This document shows positions 32,895 through 43,329 of a stretch of 64,000 bases of DNA, one piece after another. Origin of the DNA: Nemertoderma westbladi (Eukaryota > Xenacoelomorpha > Nemertodermatida > Nemertodermatidae); NCBI GenBank assembly GCA_032718475.1, contig JAUCBJ010002827.1:1-64000 (forward strand), read 5' to 3'. The stretch's first letter is position 1, and the number at the start of each line of letters is the position of its first letter. The translations under genes were made by a program, and so were the position numbers. The notes under the pieces are model-generated. The model was given only the letters and a program-made list of their open reading frames with translations. It was not told the origin of the DNA and searched no databases.

Positions 32895-35128
32895 GTTTAG
32901 CTATACAGTTGAATGCTTACTGCTATAGTTACAGTTAAAGCAAGTCTAGTAATTCAGTATGACCGTTGGCCTAGTACCGGTAATTTATTACAGTATATTA
33001 GAATACCGGTATGCACTTATAATATATATAAGTATTGTAAACTAGTTTTGTCACAGAGTACCGGTATATAAATTTAGCACAAATATATATAAATATATAA
33101 TAGGCCTATCGTGAATACCGGTATACAGCTTACACTTATAGTATATATAAGTATAATTATGAACTAGAATTAATTACAGAATACCGGTATGATTTTAGCT
33201 CAAATTTATAGAAATAAATATAATAAGCCTATGGTAAATACCGGTATGTCAATTATTTTAGAATAATTGAATTTCTGAATATTTTAGGGTTACTTGGTTA
33301 CTTTAACTTACTTTATTACCGTTATTTAAGCAGTAGTCCAACTGATATTGAGACCTAGTTGTTGTATGGCAGGCCTACTATTTATAAATCGTTTGAGTTG
33401 ATTTATAATAGATATATACCCGTTTAAAAATGGGTTTTGTCAATATTTGAAATAAATGTTATTATTTCTGGGGGGTCACTACACAGAAGCTGTGCGCTCT
33501 CAGTGGAGTGCTACTTATGGGACACTAAAACAGATAATTCTAATTTACCTAAGTTACTTAATACTACAAATTACTTACGATACGGGTGAGATTAAATCTC
33601 TAATTAAACACAACAAAAATATTATGTACGAATTTTTAGGGTAATTTTACAGGAAGTCTACAAACCAGCCTAACAAAGGGTTAGAATTCTGGTTATTCTA
33701 TCGGACAGGGTACTACGGTATTTAAAATAATAAGTAGTAGTAAATATATTGCGCTGTCCAGATAGGAAAATACCACCGCCTGACGACCTATAGCCGTATC
33801 GCTATAGGTACTACGTTATGTATCACGGAGTGTTCCTACCTGGAAGTTAGTTACCGCGGACTACCAGATCCAGCGTGCCTATTAACCACTTTACAACACA
33901 AATATACTGCCTACACACTAATTACCTCGGAAAGCACTGTACACTAAACCCTAAATTAGGTACAAATACTGGTACAACAAATAATCAGTAGTTAAATATA
34001 CTTGAACAGTTAAAAGAACCACGGCATCTGCTGGAGTGACCGAAGCACAAAGTCACCAGTCTTTTCCTACGCCAAGCAGCCCATGTAGTACCGGGGTTAA
34101 TTTAACTATAACGGTATGTGTAACAAGCACAATTACTGTAGGAATAAACTTGGGGACACGAATGTTGCGAATAATCGCATAAACTCTGAATAATAAATAT
34201 TACGCTACCCATACAGAATACTCAAACAAAATACAAACCAAACGCTGGCAGACTACCACCAAGCCCAAATAAACTACCGTACGTGTAGATTCCGAAATGG
34301 TTAGTTAGTATGCGTTCTAACACGGTAGTACGACTTATTCTTTAAGAGGGGATTGACCTTACAGCTATGGCTGCCCCAACTTACTAACTGGCACTTTATC
34401 AGACAAACTCTACACACGCAGCAATCTCTTCAGACCTAATAATAGCTAGACAACAATCCAGCCTACAAAATATCTGAGTAATAACTATTACGGTACCTGA
34501 ACAGACCACACAAACAAACACAGGCCAAAACGTTGGCAGAATACTGTCAAGCCTAAATAAACTACAGTATGTGCAGATTCCAAAATGGTTAGTTAGTATG
34601 CGTTCTAACACGGTAGTACGACTTATTCTTTAAGAGGGGATTGACCTTACAGCTATGGCTGCCCCAACTTACTAACTGGCACTTTATCGGACAAACTCTA
34701 CACACGCCGCAATCGCTCCAAACCCAACAACAATCTAACAACAGTCCGGCCTACAATTATCTGAACAATCTGAGCAGACTTACACGTCTTCAGCTCAATA
34801 TTAACTTACTAGGAAATAAAACTGACAGAAATAAGTAAAGTCTCAATAAAAAACCAGGGCTGCAGTCCCTGATTAAATACTAAGACCTACTGGTATACAA
34901 TAATCAAAATCGAATAATACTAATGTACTTATACTGGAAGTACCGGTTAGGACAGTTGGGCCTACGGACCTACAGAAGTACCAGTTCTGGCAGTTGGGCC
35001 TACTGACCTACAGAAATACCGGTTCTGGCAGTTGGGCCTACTGACCTACAGAAGTACCGGTTCAGGTTTACCGGTCGACCGGTACTTTCAACTTTATTGC
35101 TTACTGCAATAAAGACAATAACTGTTAT
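32895..35128 (-). other. E1 5' leader with tandem repeats
   Basis: 2.2 kb of untranslated leader rich in TACCGGTA. Three repeat systems: a two-copy ~123-bp duplication with ACCGGTAT boxes (32997-33250), a two-copy 288-bp duplication (~34180-34755, containing GGTTAGTTAGTATGCG at 34299 and 34587) and a 38-bp repeat (34938-35066). No primer-binding site beginning TGG follows the 5' LTR. ORFs here are short and unconvincing. Confidence 0.75.
34938..35066. repeat. 38-bp tandem repeat in the E1 leader
   Basis: Three full and one partial copy of a 38-bp unit with core GGCAGTTGGGCCTACTGACC followed by TACAGAAGTACCGGTT, placed just inside the 5' LTR. Confidence 0.9.
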
Positions 35129-36376
35129 TGTACGCGCTTTTGAAGACCTTTAGCAGTTTAACCTGCCAAAATTTATATGTCTTTTGGTTTATAAATAGAC
35201 TTTAGAAGTTGACAAATATTTAATACCAATAAACACAACATTAGCAGAAGCCAGCCTAGTGCGCGTCCATTCACCCGCTGGATATACCCGGGAGACTGGA
35301 TTCTGAGGGCTTAGATTATTATTGCAGTGTAAGCTTACTGTATTATTCGATTGATCGTTAATAAATAATTTCTGACTAATATTATTCACTTTCGGGAAAT
35401 ATTAACAGTTCCTTTAGGACGTGGCGCTCTATCTAGGTAAACAGAGATATGACTTATACTAATCACAACGGTAAGTCGGTAAGGCTTATGATTCACGTAT
35501 GAGGCGCATTCTTTAGGAAATGCTTAGTTATCAGTCACAATCAGGCACACTACCGGTAACACACAATACTGCTCACTAATTTGCCGACCGTCAATGAATT
35601 TTATCATATATAAAGAGAACAGCAACGGACTCATGTAGTGCTTATCAAATAGCATTAAATTCACTACAAACCACAATAATATAAGTCGCAATCGCTATAT
35701 ATAACCCGTCTCTCTAACCTGTAGTGTATCAAGAAAATTGGGAAATTTGGGTTCTTTATAGATATTCTCCAAATAATATTCAACCAAACAATAGTAAATA
35801 GCAGTATAATAATGTATATTGAACCGATAATGTAAAACTGAATTGCGATCAGTTGATATGATAAGATAACAGTTATACGCTCTATAATTTAAGCCTACTA
35901 ATGTTTCTTCTAAAGTATGAAAACGAATTGACTCTAGAGCCGGTGTTCCTGGCCTAGATAGCAACAACACAACAGTATCAAGAAAAAACAGTAAGACTGA
36001 ACACTCCTAGTATGATCGGCCGAATATCTCCACATCGACAGAAAAAATTGCTCTGATTGGCTTAAGCTAAACAAAGAACCATGTGTCCAATGGCTGTTCC
36101 CATGTCAGCAACCAGCTGTTAGATGTCGTAATCTGAATCATCAAGGCTAAGCTGTGTAAAGGTATTTGGTGCATTGCGGGTTTTTTGCCTTACCATGTCC
36201 GCCAAAACACGTATATAGAAGAATGACTTTTATGTCCGTTAAAACACTCATAACGGTACCTTGCGGGCGAGGGGAATATATATATAGTTAGAGAGCCTTT
36301 TAGAGTATTCCAGTGCCTGGGGGGAAACTGGATTGCGAAGCAAAGGGGCCAGTTATATCCCACAGAAGCTTTTACA
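35129..36376 (-). repeat. E1 5' LTR
   Basis: 1,248 bp, nearly identical to the 3' LTR. It begins (minus strand) TGTAAAAGCTTCTG and ends AAAGCGCGTACA. The plus-strand flank at 36377 is GTAGT, the second copy of the target site. Confidence 0.95.
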
Positions 36377-36381
36377 GTAGT

Positions 36382-37180
36382 AGATATCCGGCAACTACAG
36401 TCACAGACACCGACTTTGCGGAAGACATCGCCCTGCTCTCTAATACGCTAACAGATGCACAGCTTCTACTAAATAAAGTAGAGAGGGCTGCTAAGGAGGT
36501 TGGATTGCATATAAATGCTACCAAGACTGAATTCATGACCTTTAATGTTGATGGAAACTTGACAACAATTGATAATGGTCAACTAGGGAGGGTCGGCGAC
36601 TTCCAGTACCTTGGATCATGGATAGAGAGTAGCAAAAAGGACATATAAGTTAGGAAAGCAAAGGCTTGGGTAGCTCTCTCAAAAATGGATACCATCTGGA
36701 AATCAGATCTCTCCAGGCACCTGAAGACTAAGTTCTTTCGAGCCATAGTGGATAGTGTATTTTTATACGGGGGTGAGACCTGGACACTGACTAAATCACT
36801 TGAACAACGAATTGATGGTTGCTACACAAGACTACTAAGGGCAGCCCTAAACATCAGCTGGGGACAACACATGGCAAACGCCGAGCTTTATGGTACAATA
36901 CCACCTGTATCAACCACCCTCCGTGAACACAGATTAAGATTCAGTGGGCACTGCTGACGAAGTAAAGACGAGGTCATACCAAATCTACTTTTCTGGCAAC
37001 CAACTCATGGAAAGCGTAGTTGTGGACGACTGGCCATAACATACAGTATATAGATCAACTTGAAAGGAATACTGAACTTGGGTGAAACGAAATTGCGACA
37101 ACTATTGAGAATCGGGAAGCCTGGAAGGATCTCATTTCCACTATCCGAGTTTGCTCGACCTAGTAGTAGTACAGTAGTAG
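36382..37180 (+). pseudogene. RTE-like LINE reverse transcriptase, second half
   Basis: Resumes the LINE cut at 21318: TVTDTDFAEDIALLSN (the F-A-D-D box reads FAED), EVGLHINATKTEFM, FQYLGSWI, then after a stop near 36646 AKAWVALSKMDTIW, LYGGETWTL and LREHRLRFSGHC. This is the C-terminal half of an RTE-like RT. Later sequence to ~37180 is more decayed (NREAWKDLIS-like). Multiple stops make it inactive. Confidence 0.85.
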
Positions 37181-37510
37181 TTGTAGATAATAGATTAAAG
37201 TGTGGGAAACCATTAGTGATTGTTTATCTAAGCTGATAATTCGTTTCTACTGAGCAGGTGTATTAGGGAAGGAATTTCATAGAATTTCAAGAATTACAAG
37301 CAATATTGAAAAAAGTATTAACAGAAGTACAGTAGTCCTTGTATCTCATTTTGAAAAAATCCAAAGTAGGAAAGCATTATGGCATGATATCATAAGTCCA
37401 AAACACAAATGTTCCAAACTCTGATGTAAATTGCAATAATACAATGGCTTGTGCAAATCTCAGTTCTACGGAGCCCCTAAAGGGACATGGGTTTCCTCTT
37501 TTTTTTCTAA
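37181..37510. other. intergenic region
   Basis: AT-rich, with no gene or repeat seen apart from a GTAGTAGT-type run near 37160-37180. Confidence 0.4.
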
Positions 37511-37732
37511 GTCCGACCCAGAGATACTAAGTCCAGCCCGGAGATACTAACTCTGGCCCGGAGATACTAAGTCCGGTCCGGAGATACTAAGTCCAGCCCG
37601 GAAATACTAAGTCCGGCCTGGAGATACTAAGTCCAGCCCGGAGATACTATGTCCGGACCGGAGATACTATCTCAGGTCCTGAGATACTAAGTCCGGCCCG
37701 GAGATACTATCTCAGGTCCGGAGATACTAAGT
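37511..37732. repeat. 20-bp minisatellite AGTCCGGCCCGGAGATACTA
   Basis: About 11 imperfect head-to-tail copies of a 20-21 bp unit, with variants AGTCCAGCCC and CTCAGGTCC. It ends directly at a LINE 3' fragment, so it may have arisen at or near that LINE. Confidence 0.93.
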
Positions 37733-37734
37733 CC

Positions 37735-38060
37735 TTGATTTATTGTTTAAGCACCAAGTGTCCTTGTTTATGTTCGACGTTCACACTAAACTCCATCCCT
37801 CCTAACTCTGACCTTGGTCAGCTCTTTTCTAAAACATCTACAGTACATAGCTACGCTACTGGTGCTGCAACTAATCTCAATTTTTATATCCCCCTTGTTA
37901 GACTTTCTTCCACACAACGATCCATGAGTTTCTTGGGCCCATTCATATGGAACGCAATCCCAGTGATTATAAAAAAATAATAGCACAAAGAGGACTTTCT
38001 CAAAATATATCAAGCAATACTACCTATCTAAACTATAACTAACAATAACTTTAACTTAAT
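37735..38060 (+). pseudogene. LINE (CR1/L2-like) 3' coding fragment
   Basis: The frame at 37735-37980 encodes TVHSYATGAATNLNFYIP and then SFLGPFIWNAIPVIIKK. This resembles the conserved C-terminus of CR1/L2-type ORF2 (HsYnTR...P..R...G...WN.LP..I), followed by HKEDFLKIY after stops. It is a 5'-truncated remnant. Confidence 0.7.
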
Positions 38061-39429
38061 TTTGTAATTCTAGGCGTACACATTCTTAGTTACACTACTA
38101 TTGTTTTAGCCACAATAATAGTGTACCACCAATACCGTATCAACATCCATTCTGCCATTATCTGCCATTACATCTTCATTCGGCTGCCGCATTCCTATCT
38201 AACTAACTTTTGTTTTTATCTTCTATTATTAACAGTACTATCTTCAAATCTGGAGTACACAGATCTGGAACCTACCTACCCCACCCCTACCTACCCCCCC
38301 CCCCCCCCCCCCAACCACAAATTCCCAGCCCTCCAATAGGGTGGTGGCAACGGTTACGTCGCGTTTCGGCAACTGTCACGTTTATGCAACTCAAATTCGC
38401 GTTTTGGCAAGTGGACAATTACGTTTCACCAACTGCTATAGTTGTGTTTCGGCAACTCGTACATACATAGTTGCATTTCGGTGAACTGAAGTCGCGTTTC
38501 GGCAGCTACTGAGCTAGGTCACATACCCTGACCCTCGTATGTAATGTAACTGTGACTACATTCATTTTGTAAGTAAATTATAAATGATGACAAGTATAAG
38601 TTAGTTATAGTTTTTGACGGCAGAGTTGTTAACTGTTTGAGTGAGTTAGTTAATTTTAAATATACCCGCAGCTGAAGTTGTGGATGTAAACGTTTAGAAC
38701 TGGGGTCTGGGGTCTGTCTGTCTGTCTTTCAATTTCCAAGGGGAGTTTTTCTAATACAAAGCAAAGCGCACCTTGCTGGGCGGGGTTTACAGCTACAACT
38801 TCAGTAATAATTAATTTAAGTTAATATTTTGTTGAATTGGTAAGTTTTTGAATGATTTTTTTTTTTAATATTTTGCTCACTCTTGCTTACCGGTACAATA
38901 TTACGCTTACAAGGCTGCAAGGGGATATAGAGTTCCACGATATGTGTACAGTAGTAGCCCTAACTTTGATTTTATGGATCAAACATAATAACAATAATAA
39001 TAATTCATTTATTGTTGTCATTTATAGTCAGTAGTGTTGAAGTAGGCGTGGGAAAACTAAAGTAAAATGAAATTGAATAATGGGAAACGTATGAGGCAAA
39101 GGTAATAATCTATACTCTAGGCTCCTATACAGTATGGCCTTTGTTTACGAGTTGCCGAAACGTATCTATCAGTTTGTCTAAGCGCATCCTGAACAGTTGC
39201 CGAAATACAACTATCTGACTATGAGTTGCCGGAATGCAACCTTGTTGCATTCCCCACTCTTGTTGAATGTTGCCGAAACGCGTCTCTAAATACAGATTCA
39301 TTTCTTTCAGGTGATTCACATTACTGACGTTTTTTAAACTGTTGACTATTCATTCATTTATTTTATATTATATTTGTCTGTTTGTATATATGATATATGG
39401 TTTTGATTTTCCTATACTGAATTCCAGAA
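38061..39429. repeat. region of GTTGCCGAAACG-type dispersed repeats
   Basis: Contains poly-C (38297-38312), then degenerate copies of TCGCGTTTCGGCAAC at 38340-38510, and the same motif on the opposite strand (GTTGCCGAAACG) at 39145-39290, spaced about 40-50 bp apart. The same motif reappears at ~55390 just beyond the far end of the CR1-like LINE. Between them lie AT-rich sequence and an AATAATAAT run (38983-39005). No gene is seen. Confidence 0.6.
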
Positions 39430-40600
39430 CGAGGAGTTCCAGGAACAAATTGAGTATCGGATCCGGTACCAGTACCGGCGGGCGGGGTACTGGCTCCAGC
39501 CACGTAAATGCGGCTATTTCCACCCCCAAAGGAAGTGCTACGAAATCTAAGTCGAAGAAACAGGGCGGAAGAAAATCCGGTGCAAATTGACATGTCCAAA
39601 CTTTTCTATTGTGATAACTGTCCACCCATTTTCATAAATAAAGCCGATTGCAATCAACATGTAGCAGAGTGCGATCCATCGGTTACTTCTACTAGCGACG
39701 TTTGTCCACATTGTGACACTGCAGTTTCTGGCACTGACTGCCTGGGATGTGAAGTCTGTGGTTGTTGGGTTCATGGACGGTGTCTCAACCTAACCACCGT
39801 GGAAGTTGCCACAATTGGGGAGTGCAAAAACTGCGTCATTATCTGTAACTCTTGTCTCGGCCGTGGTAAGGTCGGCCTCATCAACCAAACGGAAGACGGG
39901 CTAGATTCAGTGATTTCGAAAGTACAGAAGTCCCTTTCTGATCACTAGGATCGGATTTCTGCCCAGATCTCGTGTCTTCGTAGTGATCTGGGTGATGACA
40001 CTTCCCTGTGGAACACGGTCAAATCAAAACGCTCGAACTCCTCTAAAGATTCCACTATTGGCGGTCTATCAGCCGACGATGTAGATAAAGAGGTTCAAGA
40101 GCAACGTCGATGTGAACAGAATATCGTCATCCGTCAGTCCGTGGTCTATCCCTACCTGAAGTCAGTTCTAACGACATTGGTTTTGTCAGCGAATTTATCT
40201 CTAGTGAGTTCGGCAGTGACACTGCTGTTAGTAAAGTACTATATTAACTTATTTATTTATTTTATTTACTTATTTATTATACTGTATTCAAAACTTGCAT
40301 CGTGTCTTGCTGCCCCATTATCGGTTATTTTTCAGGTTTCTTTTATCGGCCATGCTTTACCTACTATTTGGTTGACAGCATAAGTTGTACCTGTGTACAA
40401 GAAAAATGATGCTTCCGACCCTTATAATTACAGGCATGTTTCACTTACTTACATAGCATGTAAAGTAATGGAATTGTGCATTAAAAAGGAATTGTTATCG
40501 TATTTATATTTGCACAAACTTATAAACAAGGCACAGCATGGTTTCCTGAAAAAACGTTCGACCTGTACCCAACTATTGAACTGTGTTAATGAATGGTAAC
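39430..40600 (+). pseudogene. CR1-like LINE, 5' part: PHD-type ORF1 and RT start
   Basis: ORF1 remnants: a basic Ser/Gly-rich start (39430-39590), then after a phase change a Cys-rich segment (39580-39946) with YCDNCPPIFINKADCNQH and CPHCDTAVSGTDCLGCEVC followed by CWVHGRC, a PHD-like zinc finger common in CR1-group ORF1. After 40230 comes RT sequence PLSVIFQVSF, VVPVYKKNDASDPYNYRHVS, then INKAQHGFLKKRSTCTQLL. The endonuclease is missing, so there is an internal deletion near 40230-40270. The LINE is then cut by E2. Confidence 0.8.
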
Positions 40601-40810
40601 AATGTGTTGGCAAGCTGTATTTTTCGAGGAGTTTGTTATTATACATTTATTATAGGAAGGGATCTAGGGGTCTTAACCTCGAATGATAAGTTTATTTTAC
40701 CGAAAATAACTTATCTTTTATTGGCGCAATTGTAGGACTAATCCCATCACATGCGTACTTTTTAACCGGGTAGTGTACAAATTTAGGAATCGCGTAATTT
40801 TTCTTGAAAT

Positions 40811-40934
40811 TAATATCTCATATCTCTCCAAACCACGTACGCGTTTCGACCTTACTGGGTCTCATCAGCGTGGTGTCGGATTCGAACCTGGGACCTCGAG
40901 GTGGAAGCCGAGATTACAACCACTAGGCCACAGG
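40811..40934 (-). mobile_element. tRNA-derived SINE with hammerhead-like motif
   Basis: A 124-bp element on the minus strand flanked by a 10-bp direct repeat TTCTTGAAAT (40801-40810 and 40935-40944). Its head is tRNA-like, with an A box TGGCCTAGTGG and a B box GGTTCGAATCC, the internal RNA polymerase III promoter. The part downstream of the head (40873-40831) contains a hammerhead ribozyme core. It is too short and lacks the acceptor-stem pairing needed to call a functional tRNA gene. Confidence 0.8.
40831..40873 (-). ncRNA. hammerhead ribozyme-like motif
   Basis: On the minus strand, in order: CCACG, CTGATGA, GACC, loop CAGTAA, GGTC, GAAA, CGC, GTA, CGTGG. CUGAUGA and GAAA are the invariant core, stem II is GACC/GGUC (4 bp), stem I is CCACG/CGUGG (5 bp), and the cleavage triplet is GUA. 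Stem III would have only two pairs in a monomer, but the sequence there is the palindrome ACGCGT, so two RNAs could form a shared 6-bp stem III, as known for dimeric hammerheads. Activity is inferred. Confidence 0.6.
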
Positions 40935-41192
40935 TTCTTGAAATATGGGGTATTAATTTCAAAGCCAGCTGCCATTTTATTAGCCACTGATTTTTGATAA
41001 TCAAAATTCTTCATAGCCTGCGGCACATGCTCCGCCAAGAAATCTCTGAATTCTCCCCGATTCTCCGGCGTCCACCTGTCCAAATACCTCTGCGTATTTA
41101 TCACTCCGGCATACGACGCCGCCTTCGACACCTCCTGATAGGTAAACGGAAGTCTCCATTTTATAATCTCCAGGTGGGCCTCTTGGTTGATA

Positions 41193-42620
41193 TTAAAGAA
41201 TGGCCTTCATCCGCTGTCGGGTCATGGTACCGACGTCAGCCCACTCCTCGAAGATCCTAAACTTCTCCTCGTCGTCCATCCAGTCGCACTGGCGTCCGTA
41301 GTGCCCCCGGAAGTTGCACTTAGAGCACCGGTTGTGCAACCGTGGACACGCCCCCATCCTATGACTCGACTCGCGGCAGTAGAGACAGCTAGTCCCCTTT
41401 TGGAATTGGTACAGGCAGTTCCTTTCCTGGTAAGTTTGCCTCCCGCAGTAATCGCAACCGAGTACCAATGCCTCCCACCCCATGTCGTCTTTCCTCCCAA
41501 GCGATCTCCTCGGTCTATGGAGTCGCTGGTAAGCGAACTTCTGGACGTTAGCGTCCCTGTCCACGTCTATCTCCTCGCCCCTCCTGGGCATCGTCTCCCC
41601 GAATACTACCCATGGTGCCATTCCCGGTTGCTCGCCCAACCTGATGGTGCTCCCCGCGAAATCCATCGCTGGCTCCTCATGCACCCAGGCCCGCTTGCCG
41701 GGTCTATCCCAGAAGGCCCTCGCCCCGCTGGCCATCACCACTCTCCCGCCAACCCAGTCTGTGCCCGATTGGCCGATCCTCCCAATGGGCGGCATCTCTC
41801 CGAACTCGTCGTCATCCTCGTCTTCCTCAGGGAGTGGTTCCAATCCCGGTAACCCGGTGGATCCACTGTGTCCCTTCCCACCTTGGCTCTCGCCCATGAT
41901 TCTCCATCCTTCCAGCTCCCCCGGCCTCCTCTGCACGAAATCGCCCTCGGCGCCCGCTGGTATGGGTGTCACCTGCAATCCCGATGTCGACTGTTTCGGT
42001 GACCCTACCGTCCACCCCAACTCTCGCCCTAGAGACTCGCCCGAACTCCCTGATGATGTCCAACGAAGTTCGTCTAAGGCCGCCTGTTCCTCGAACCCGT
42101 AGCTCTCTGCTCTGGCTGCCTCCTCCCTTTCTTCTGCCTCTCTCCTTTCTCGTCTAGCGATTTCTTCCAATCGCTTCTCTTCTCGTCTATCCGCCTCTAG
42201 CTGCTCCCACCTCTGATATGGCGTATCCGCATCCCTGTCTACTAGATGTCGGCAGTTATAATACACCGACTCGCCCTTCAGCCCCGGGTGGTCTACCAGA
42301 CCCTCGAAAGCCACTCTGAAGGCTCTTCTGTAGTTCAGGGGTGATCCCGATAGCAGGAATGCTGTTGGTTCTCTCTCGATAACCACGGTGATGAATAGGT
42401 TTAGCAAACCTATCATTATCCAGTCCTCCTGCAGGATATATCGCTTCTGATATACCTTTATCGCTCCTCTCCGGAATTGATACACCTCTTGCTTCCCCGG
42501 CCTCGCTCCCCACTTCAGCGAGTTTGCCAACTCCGCTCCGTACTCCTCCCTGATTTTACCCCAGTCCATTGTTTGTGGCATACGAGTCCCATTAGCTGGC
42601 CCATCGCCACCGCTCCACAA
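41193..42620 (-). pseudogene. E2 ORF3, middle part: ExoIII-like segment and two CCHC knuckles
   Basis: A 475-codon frame overlapping the end of the exonuclease frame in another phase. Near its start, AIKVYQKRYILQEDWIM matches the ExoIII-like position of E1 (Y-x3-E), so the exonuclease fold is split by a frameshift near 42600. A charged coiled-coil stretch (Arg/Glu-rich) and an acidic linker follow. At the end, CDYC precedes two perfect C-x2-C-x4-H-x4-C zinc knuckles (CLYCRESSHRMGAC and CSKCNFRGHYGRQC), in the same place as the Cys clusters of E1 ORF3. Knuckles suggest single-stranded nucleic-acid binding. Confidence 0.75.
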
Positions 42621-43267
42621 TGGCCCGCGTTCTCCACTAGTCCCAACCCGTCTGGTGCCATCATAGCCATGTAGACCGTTTGCGTATCCAGGAGGTTGGA
42701 GGTCTCCGGACCGATGATCCTCTCCGCATCGTCGCGGATCGCCGATCCCACCTTTATCGTCGACTTCTCCCTTACTAGACTCTGCACCGCTTTCGGCAGC
42801 CGGTTCAACTTCGGTCCGTTCTTCTTCCCATACGTTCCTAGATCGAACAGGAATATATCCCCATTTGGCGCGGCCAAATGCAGGAGTATGGTTCTGGCCG
42901 ACCCCGCCGACCCTCTTCTCGAACCTTCCTTGTCTTCCACGGTCCCCTCATCGTCTAGGACCATGTATCCTCCCCTGCTGACGGACTCTACGAACCTCTT
43001 CCAATCCTTTCTCGGTGGCTCCTTTGCGTACTTCGGTATCCCGAACTTCGCCTCGTCTCCCTTCACCATGTAGTGGAAATGCTCGAAGATCGCATTGTCT
43101 AGCGACGGTGTCCCGTAGGTCCCGACCAGTCGCTGTTCGTGCACCTCCCTGAAATGGTCCTGCAGCGCTCGCGCTTTGTGACCCCTCTCTAACCGCTCGT
43201 AGTATCCCCTCGTCTTTTCTTCCGGATGCCTCTCGGTGAAATCCACCAGTATCTCCTTCCCTCCCAA
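42515..43267 (-). pseudogene. E2 ORF3, N-terminal part: DEDD exonuclease-like domain
   Basis: A 250-codon frame. DWKRFVESVSRGGYMVLDDEG gives ExoI (D105, E107), TILLHLAAPNGDIFLFDL is the following beta strands as in WRN/RNase D-type exonucleases, IKVGSAIRDD is ExoII (D180), and LLDTQTVYMA (D194) follows. The same order, spacing and residues occur in E1 ORF3 (KEW...VVTYDNEG, RMIHIRGLAGSTHVF, LKIGSAVYGD, FVDTQLI). The frame leaves the homologous phase near residue 215, where the middle part takes over. The family call is by motif and needs profile comparison. Confidence 0.72.
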
Positions 43268-43329
43268 CTCCGCCTTTCTCTTTCTGACCAGTTCTCCGCC
43301 ATTTCGAACTTTCCCGATCGCTCACCTAT

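Larger units (their letters stand above)
21319..36376 (-). mobile_element. E1: 15-kb BEL/Pao-related LTR retrotransposon with an extra 3' ORF
   Basis: Two 1,248-bp LTRs (21319-22566 and 35129-36376) with TGT...ACA ends flank a 12.6-kb interior. The element is on the minus strand and bounded by a perfect 5-bp duplication GTAGT (21314-21318 and 36377-36381) within an RTE-like LINE. In its own direction the order is: 5' LTR, 2.2-kb leader with tandem repeats, gag (32894-31044), RNase H (31035-30076), integrase (30062-28524), 1.6-kb spacer, ORF3 (26898-22645), purine-rich GGGAGCGG and 3' LTR. Protease and RT are absent. RNase H and integrase are of BEL/Pao type. The LTRs differ at about six positions by eye, so insertion was recent. 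Confidence 0.93.
40692..41190 (-). pseudogene. E2 ORF3, C-terminal part, interrupted by a SINE
   Basis: After a frameshift at the stop of the preceding frame (~41193), an open phase runs from about 41185 (HLEIIKWRLPFTYQEV, SYAGVINTQRYLDRW) to 40935. There the SINE at 40811-40934 enters. Past the SINE and its 10-bp target duplication the same phase continues (PKFVHYPVKKYACDG) to a TAA at 40692-40694. This shows the SINE landed inside a coding frame. The product of this part is unknown. Confidence 0.65.

Noticed and set aside
40870-40945. A functional tRNA gene
   Set aside because: A and B boxes are present, but there is no acceptor-stem pairing and the sequence is flanked by a SINE-type target duplication.
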